The notes beneath the pieces were generated by a model. The model worked only from the letters and a program-made list of their open reading frames with translations. It did no database searches and was not told the origin of the DNA. From Saccoglossus kowalevskii (lineage: Eukaryota; Hemichordata; Enteropneusta; Harrimaniidae): 21,833 nucleotides of DNA. Location of the stretch: positions 328,610 through 350,442 of the forward strand of contig NW_003143797.1 of assembly GCF_000003605.2 (NCBI RefSeq), given 5' to 3'. Positions 11,851-19,900 of this stretch are shown here, piece by piece. Position 1 is the first letter of the stretch. Each line of letters opens with the position of its first letter. The translations under genes and the position numbers were made by a program.

Positions 11851-13304
11851 CATTGTGGGCGGAACTATTATATAAGGTAGCTCCACAGCATTCCGATGAC
11901 TGTTTGTGTTATACCCAATATTTGATATATTGAAGGAAGACAGAGAAAGTGGGCTAAGTTAACAACGAGAAATAACTGAACCGAAGAAAACCAGCCAGTA
12001 AGACCGGAAAACAACTTTGTGGCGCGCTATATGTATCAATACACTGACACTGTTCTCACGTGTGTCGAACTAAAACTGTTCTTTTGTTCGCGTACCGTGA
12101 AATGCACTGCTTATCTGAAAGCTTATTTGAAAAGTTACTGTTTATTTATTCCAAGATTAACGCATCTTATCACAATAAACTAAAATATGTTATGTTCTAT
12201 TTGTGAGTTTCATGGATATATTTCTAACTCTAAGATAGGTGATCAACGATGATGCATTCTCTATATGTTTTAGCTCACATAATGTAATGACAACAACTCG
12301 GCTCACGGTATTTTGTCGACTTGACGGATGTGACGTCATTTTAAACTTGAAACGTTGCATCAGTATTGACAGGTAAGTACATGTTATTGAGCTAAGACAT
12401 TTATTTATCTAATTTCAAGCGAAAATAAATCTAGCGCAAGATGTGCATACACAGTTATAAAGAAGCCAGTAAGATGGAGTCCATAAGGGTATCCGTACTT
12501 GTTTACACTATTTGTTTTCCCTTTCACACTTCTGAACGAATATTGAGCAGTTATCACATATCACAGTTATCGCTCTAAATAAATAAAAAGCGCCACAAAA
12601 CATCTTGAATTTTCAAGGCGAATGTTCCGGCGAAGCACTCCACTATCGTAGAGGGAGGTATGTCCGAACGGAACAACACCGTGCAGGCGGACGATGCCAC
12701 AAAAGGAATACGGAGGTTTTTTTCTGGCAGTGAATGAAAGTACTAGTATTGAAGGTCACGCTTGAAAAACAATTGTTTTCATTCGGGGTTTGAGTTTGAA
12801 CCCTGCTTACCGGCATTATAACTTAATGCCTATCAAATACTGTAAAAATATACTTAGCTGGAATTAATCTTCGCTTAAAAGACTTTTGTATGTTTGATAT
12901 GGAATTTATTTTCCCTGATTTTTGACGAGTTGAATGTAAAATATAGGAAAAAGGGTATATTCGTTAGATTTTATTTTTATTGAATCATTCCTTCAGCGAA
13001 AATTAGTTGCAAGCTAAAATAAGGTATTTTACAGTACCGGATAATGCCACATATTCTGCATTATATTACGTTCACTCATATTGCACATAATTTGTTGCAG
13101 CGCCCTCAGTGTTATATATATATATATATATTTTGAGGTCACCATAGAGTTCGTTCTAGGTTGAGAAGGTCCTGTTGTGGCGTCTGCACCAGACAAAAGG
13201 TAAAGGGGTCGTTGAACGGTTGATATCGATTGCTGTTTCTCTCTCCTGCGTTGCACGTACGTTATTTGTGTTTTGCACGTCTTGTCTGGGACAGTTAATG
13301 TGAC
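11851..13304 (+). promoter_or_regulatory. Candidate promoter and 5' UTR region of the aminopeptidase gene
   Basis: This 1.45 kb precedes the start codon. It contains a TATA-like TATATAAG at 11869-11876, a perfect cAMP-response-type palindrome TGACGTCA at 12331-12338, a consensus splice donor CAG|GTAAGT at 12373, an acceptor-like TTGTTGCAG ending at 13100, and a (TA)9 tract at 13113-13130. One reading is a noncoding exon ending at 12372 spliced to an exon starting at 13101. The transcription start cannot be placed from sequence alone, so all of this is tentative. Confidence 0.3.
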
Positions 13305-13999
13305 ATGGATTCGCCCAAATACGGCTCCGCTAGCGCCGCTGATCGACCTGACGATGAGCCCGATGAAAAAGAACCATTAATCAGAAACCAGTCACCGACC
13401 TTCCCGAACAAATGCCTCTGCACGAAAAAAGGTTGTTACATAACAGCATGCTTGGCGTGGACGCTCTTTGTCTGTGTACTGCTGTTAATTACCTTCGTAG
13501 TTCTGCTAACATTTTTCTTGGGAAGGCGCCACTGCGACGAAACTTACGGGTTGCCCCCTGAACCCGAACCAAAAACAACTCCTTCGTTCGATGGCAGACT
13601 TCCAGAGACAGTCAAACCTGTCGCCTATCATCTGAACATCACTCCATATCTAGACGAAGAAGATGGTGACAAACGTTTTACGTTCGACGGCGACGTTACC
13701 ATTGATATAGATTGTATCCACCCATCGAATTCCATAACTTTGCATTTTTTGGATTTACGCATTGACACCGATTCCGTTCAAGTCACCAATAAAAGCAACG
13801 ATGAAGCAGTTGCTGTAGCCGGGACAATGTTTATTTCCGAATATGATTTCCTTATAATAAATTTGGATCGTTTTATAATGACTGAACACCAGTATCAGAT
13901 TTATATTAGATTTGCAGGCAGTCTAAACACAAGTAAAGACCCTGATGGTTCCTGGTTTGGTTTTTATTCCAGTTCCTATGAAACTAATGGGGAAACAAG
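13305..13999 (+). CDS. Exon 1: cytosolic tail, membrane anchor and N-terminal domain of the M1 aminopeptidase
   Basis: Encodes residues 1-231 and two bases of codon 232. The start is supported by an in-frame TAA at 13296-13298 and a strong Kozak context (G at -3 and G at +4). The tail is polar and acidic, with an EKEPLI dileucine motif at residues 21-26 and cysteines at 37, 39 and 44 just before the membrane. Residues about 46-73 form one long hydrophobic segment with no cleavage site, so a type II signal anchor is expected, with the catalytic part outside the cell or in a vesicle lumen. A Pro/Thr/Glu-rich stalk (83-95) leads into the M1 start [15 protein letters not shown]-glycosylation sequons are N111, N162 and N208. 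The exon ends ACAAG|GTAAAT (phase 2); the reading frame hits a stop immediately after the donor, in agreement with an intron. Confidence 0.96.
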
Positions 14000-16900
14000 G
14001 TAAATATTATGAAACATTAAACGCCACATTTAAAGTGCGGTAGTCGTCGCGCCACGCATGTGCAAGATATACGAGTCTCATATAATCAAAGATGGCTACT
14101 TTTACTGTTGCGCAGATCAACGAGTACGAACTGAGACGTTTCCAAGCTTTAATTAGGTAATTTTCAGGTGATTGGAAGATATCGAAGGAGTCACCGGCAG
14201 TAATCAGTGCAAGTCGCATCCAGGTCAAACCTCATACTTGTAAATTCTATTTGAAGAGCGCATTGTGGGAAAATCAATGTTTATCAATACAAATGTCACA
14301 CATGACCACCATGCTTTAAATATACCGTAGATACAAGCAATAAATCATTTCCTTGTGTACCATGATATTTTGCACTGAACCATAACATATATACAAATGA
14401 GCAAAATTTATTTATATATACATGTACCTGACTGCATTTTATTGGTATATATTCATTGAAATCATGAAATTAATCGTATATTAATTTCACAAATCAAGCT
14501 GAAATGAGAAGTTTCTATTGGCTGTTTGAATAACATCAGGATGATTTCAAATTGTGTTGTGCACTGTGCTCCTTGACTGGCTGGTTTTATTTATAAAGAT
14601 GAAGGAATGCCTTTGTTGCACCAATTGAAATGGGAAAATATATTAAGGAGACTATATTCAAAATTAATAATTGAGGTTAAATGTAGGGCTTGGGTGTTAT
14701 TAGACAAATTGTACATCCAGAACTAGAAACAAGATTGTTTTCTTGAAGAGAGATTGTGGCTTCGTTTTGAGAGAAGGAGACAAGCGGTGTAGTATTATGT
14801 AAAACTGTCAGTGGAATAAAGTAATGGATTTAAATACTTAAAACATATTTCTGATGATAACACCTTGGTAGATATAGTATTGTAGTTGTTGCCAGACTTT
14901 AATAATGACAGCATTCACTAAATATGAAGCACAATCGATCTTGACTATTGACCGACTCTTGACTATTACAGCAGGCACAAATAGGATTCGTACGGGTAAC
15001 TTACACCTTCCCTGGAAGTCCTTAGCAATTTTCCAATAACCCCATCAACATCCCTCAGGCGATTGAAATGACTGAAAATAAGATTCTGATTCGCCAGGAT
15101 AATTGATAACTTCCCTTGTATAGTCACAAGAATGTTGTATAATGAAAACAGACAACAACTTTGCCATAGTACATACATAGACAAAAATTAAAATTGATTA
15201 GTTCAAAATCAAGTTGCGCCATGGTAACCAAGTGAGACTATCACAAAATGTAGCACATACCAGTACTAAGTATTACCACTATCAAATGACACAATAGTAC
15301 AGTGGTCCCTCGCTAAGTCATGTGTATAAATACTTATCAGCAAAGTAAGCAAAATTAAAACCCAGTGGATAACTAATGCATTTTCTGTCGTCACAGTTTA
15401 AGCCCAGTTATCAGATATGCAATTGCTAATATTAATAAAGATAATAATAATAATTATTATAATATAAATCTTTATTGCATCTTTAGAAAATGTTAACTTC
15501 TATTTCTAACAAAGAAAGAATTGGGAAAATAAGTGTTAACATAAATAGACAAAAGATGAATAAATGAAGCTGTATTAATCGTTATTTTGTTTTTGGAATG
15601 CAGCAAAATTATAGTGGACTACAGTGTTTAATTTTTGAGTGTTTTTTATTATTAAATATATTAATTTGTCAGTATCATTTAGTAAGATTGATCGTATTCT
15701 TATTTGTCACCTATTGATGGCCATAATAAATAGGAAAATACAACGTCGACAGGTGATGCGTTAACATATGTTGTTGAAGTTGTGGTATTCTAGGCATATC
15801 ATAAGAAAATGTACTGAAATCTTATCTCCCTTTTGAATGTATAGATACCTTGCATCAACAAAGCTGGAACCGAGCGGTGCACGGCGTATGTTTCCTTGTT
15901 TTGATGAACCATCAATGAAAGCTACCTTTGATATAGTGGTAAACCATCGTCTGGGAAGAACGGCACTGTCTAATATGCCTAATATAAGGAATGAAATGGG
16001 CACAGAGTGGAACACTGCGTACTTTGATACATCTGTAGTGATGTCAACGTATCTAGTGGCTGTAGTTGTGTCTGATTTTGTTAATATGAAAACTATAACA
16101 GCCAATGGAGTGCAGGTAATTAACATGTATTATAAAAATGTCTAATGAGATATTTAAACAACATTGTTTTCTTTTGTTTATGTTGTATGTTCCGCAGTCA
16201 GTGCATTGTGTGTGCGTATGTGCACAGTAATTGCATGGTTGCCAAGAACCAGTGGTTCACACCTAAAAATGACGATGTGAACGTTATTGAAGAAAGTAAA
16301 TTGTGGGTGAAGGAAATCCCCTGTCTCGTGCCTGTTCCGTTGATGTCTGCGGGTACCGAAAAAACAGTGTGTTCTATGATGCTAGGGTTTGACAAATCTC
16401 CACTCAAATATTATTTAGATTAAATAATATATATGTTTAAATATATATATATATTGATTACTTTGTGATGCTCTCACCCTAGCAATATCCTCAGGCAGGT
16501 TGCTTAATTTTAAGAAATGACGCAACATTTCATTCACGTCAATTCCTCACTATGTCATGTATAAAATCAAAACTATTTGCAGGTGAGTAAACAACGTATC
16601 AAAACTTGAATGAAAGTGTAACATTTTTTGAACTGTTAATTAGCGGAAGACTTATTTTTGAAGTGACACGATAGGTTGGGATCTTTACTATGTTATTTTA
16701 TTAAAAAAATGTAGCAATTAAAGCACGCCAAAGGCTACCCTTGTCAATGCATTCAAGTATTCTTTGTCTCAAATTCAATTGTCTTTTACAGTATAGTATA
16801 TTAAATTAAACATGTTTTTTTTTTCAGTTTCGTGTTTGGTCTACAGCAGATTATTCACATGGTTTGACATTTTCACTTGAGTTTGGTAACCAATCATTGA

Positions 16901-19900
16901 CAGACTTTGAACAACTTTGGGGGATTCCGTATTCGCTTCCAAAGATGGGTATGTAAATGAACTTGGTTTTGTAATGAACATATGTACAATGCATTATGGG
17001 AGAATGGTAAATGTTTGTTTGAAAATTTTGCGATGAGGCTTTTCCAGACCATGTGATTGAGCCAACATTTTGAAAATGATGAAATTCTTTCACCATGGGA
17101 ACCAATTATGCACAAAAAAAGCGTAAATGTTTGTTTAGTCCAGTGTATTCATCCAGTGATTGCTATAATTGTTATCCAGAAGATAAATATCAATGTGGTG
17201 AATAGAATCAAAACCGAAACCCGAATGAATTCTACTACATTCTTCCCACAGTAACAAAATGTAAATACACAACAAAGTATAGGCACTTATAAACTTGAAC
17301 GACAATAAACCAGAGAAAAGTTAAATTTTGGCTATAGAGCTGGCCTCACAGAAACACATAAGAGCTTACGAAATGCTTTCTCTATTCAATTGTGAATAAT
17401 TCAATACCTGTAACATTGAAGAAATAAATTGCTATACATGTAATAAAATGTGATTTAATATAGTTACTTGTTTAAGCAATAAAAAAACCCATCCCCCAGA
17501 CTGAAGACAGGTATACCACAAGATACTGCACAATTGTGCAATATCAAGTGGTATACCCAACTTCAGCAGGGGGTTATTGCTATTATATTATACCAGGATA
17601 TTGACAATTCGATAAAACTAGTAAAAAGGGAGTTTACTTGCATCTACTATAAAATCATGATTATGGCCCTTGTACATGAATATTTATTAAAAAATACACA
17701 TATGCAACACAGTTCAAATTAAATACAAACTTCTTTATTTCATGTGAAATACAAAAGGTAAAATTGTGATGCATAAACACAAAAATTAGCATAACAAAGA
17801 TGACCTTTTACTGATTATGACATCAATGCCATTTGAGTACATGGTCATCTACACTTTAGATCAATAAAACAACTGATTTTCCATGTTTTTGACTGTAATT
17901 GGCCCATTGAAAGTACAATTGTAAAATAAACCAGATGTCGTGACTCATCATACTACTTGTAACTGAGGATATTTGACGTTCAGGGGTATTTGGCTAAACC
18001 AAAGTTTGATTTTGAGACATAGCAGGATGCTGTTATGTATCATGTACGGTGACTGGCATGACGATCTCAGACCCAACATCTGACCTGAATACATCTTTGG
18101 TATAATGTCGCAGTAATACAGTGGTTGGTTTACACTCGCGACAAATCTGCAGCTTTTGTGATTACCTTCATCATCTCCCCTAGTTTATTTTCCCCAGTGG
18201 ACAATTACAATACCATATATCATTGTAGAATTCTGTATTATCCAGTCGTCTTTGAAACAGATTACAATCACCCTGGTGCAATTTTGTCAGGTAGAATTCA
18301 AACGCGGCTGAGGGCACCGGTTGTTATCTGTGGCATATGTTTTTGCCTGTGCCTTGTAATTTTTTCCAATATTTTTCCAAAATTCTACCACTATATTTCC
18401 CTAAAAATCAAATACTACCGGTAATATGTATTTCTGCATTAAACCTGCTATCAATTCATGTTCCAGGGCCACTTTGTTTAGCAATAGTGTGAATTATCAG
18501 CCAATATACTCTTAATTGCATGTTTGGACCAATCAAATTGATGGATTAACACCATCAATATACTGGTATATTAATAGTAGTTCACAATCTTCATATGAAT
18601 TTAATTGTACTGGTTATATATGCATAAATATAAAGAAACATAATTGGAATGAACATATGAACAATCAAGCTTTATGACCTAGAGTGGTATAATATATATA
18701 GTCTGTGGTATAATACAGTAGTATAATATAGTCTGTGGTATAATACAGTAGTATAATATAGTCTGTGGTATAATACAGTAGTATAATATAGTCTGTGGTA
18801 TAATACAGTAGTATAATATAGTCTGTGGTATAAAACAGTGGTATAATATAGTCTGTGGTATAATACAGTGGTATAATATAGTCTGTGGTATAATAAGTGG
18901 TATAATATAGTCTGGTATAATATAGTCTGTGGTATAATACAGTGGTATAATATAGTCTGTGGTATAATACAGTGATATAATATAGTCTGTGGTATAATAC
19001 AGTGGTATAATATAGTCTGTGGTATAATACAGTGGTATAATATAGTCTGTGGTATAATAAGTGGTATAATATAGTCTGTGGTATAATACAGTGGTATAAT
19101 ATAGTCTGTGGTATAATACAGTGGTATAATATAGTCTGTGGTATAATACAGTGGTATAATATAGTCTGTGGTATAATATAGTCTGTGGTATAATAAGTGG
19201 TATAATATAGTCTGTGGTATAATACAGTGGTATAATACAGTGGTATAATATAGTCTGTGGTATAATACAGTGGTATAATATAGTCTGTGGTATAATACAG
19301 TGGTATAATATAGTCTGTGGTATAATACAGTGGTATAATATAGTCTGTGGTATAATACAGTGGTATAATATAGTCTGTGGTATAATACAGTGGTATAATA
19401 TAGTCTGTGGTATAATACAGTGGTATAATATAGTCTGTGGTATAATACAGTGGTATAATATAGTCTGTGGTATAATACAGTGGTATAATATAGTCTGTGG
19501 TATAATGCAGTGATATAATATAGTCTGTGGTATAATACAGTGGTATAATATAGTCTGTGGTATAATACAGTGATATAATATAGTCTGTGGTATAATACAG
19601 TGATATAATATAGTCTGTGGTATAATACAGTGGTATAATATAGTCTGTGGTATAATACAGTGGTGTAATATATTCTGTTGTATAATCCATTTTTATAATA
19701 TAGTCTGTGGTATAATAAGTGGTATAATATAGTCTGTGGTATAATATAGTGGTATAATATAGTCTGTGGTATAATACAGTGGTGTAATATATTCTGTTGT
19801 ATAATCCATTTTTATAATATAGTATGTGGTATAATAAGTGGTATAATATAGTCTGTGGTATAATACAGTGGTGTAATATATTCTGTTGTATAATCCATTT

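Noticed and set aside
15761-16126. 121-codon minus-strand open frame
   Set aside because: Antisense shadow of exon 2, whose plus-strand frame has clear M1 similarity.
18125-18424. 99-codon plus-strand frame in intron 3
   Set aside because: It does not fit the phase of the flanking exons, has no known domain, and the flanking exons already join perfectly in family alignment.
18665-19690. 341-codon minus-strand open frame (Tyr/Thr/Ile-rich repeats)
   Set aside because: Translation of the 30-bp minisatellite: the period is a multiple of three and one frame lacks stops. It lies in an intron of a plus-strand gene and has no protein-like composition.
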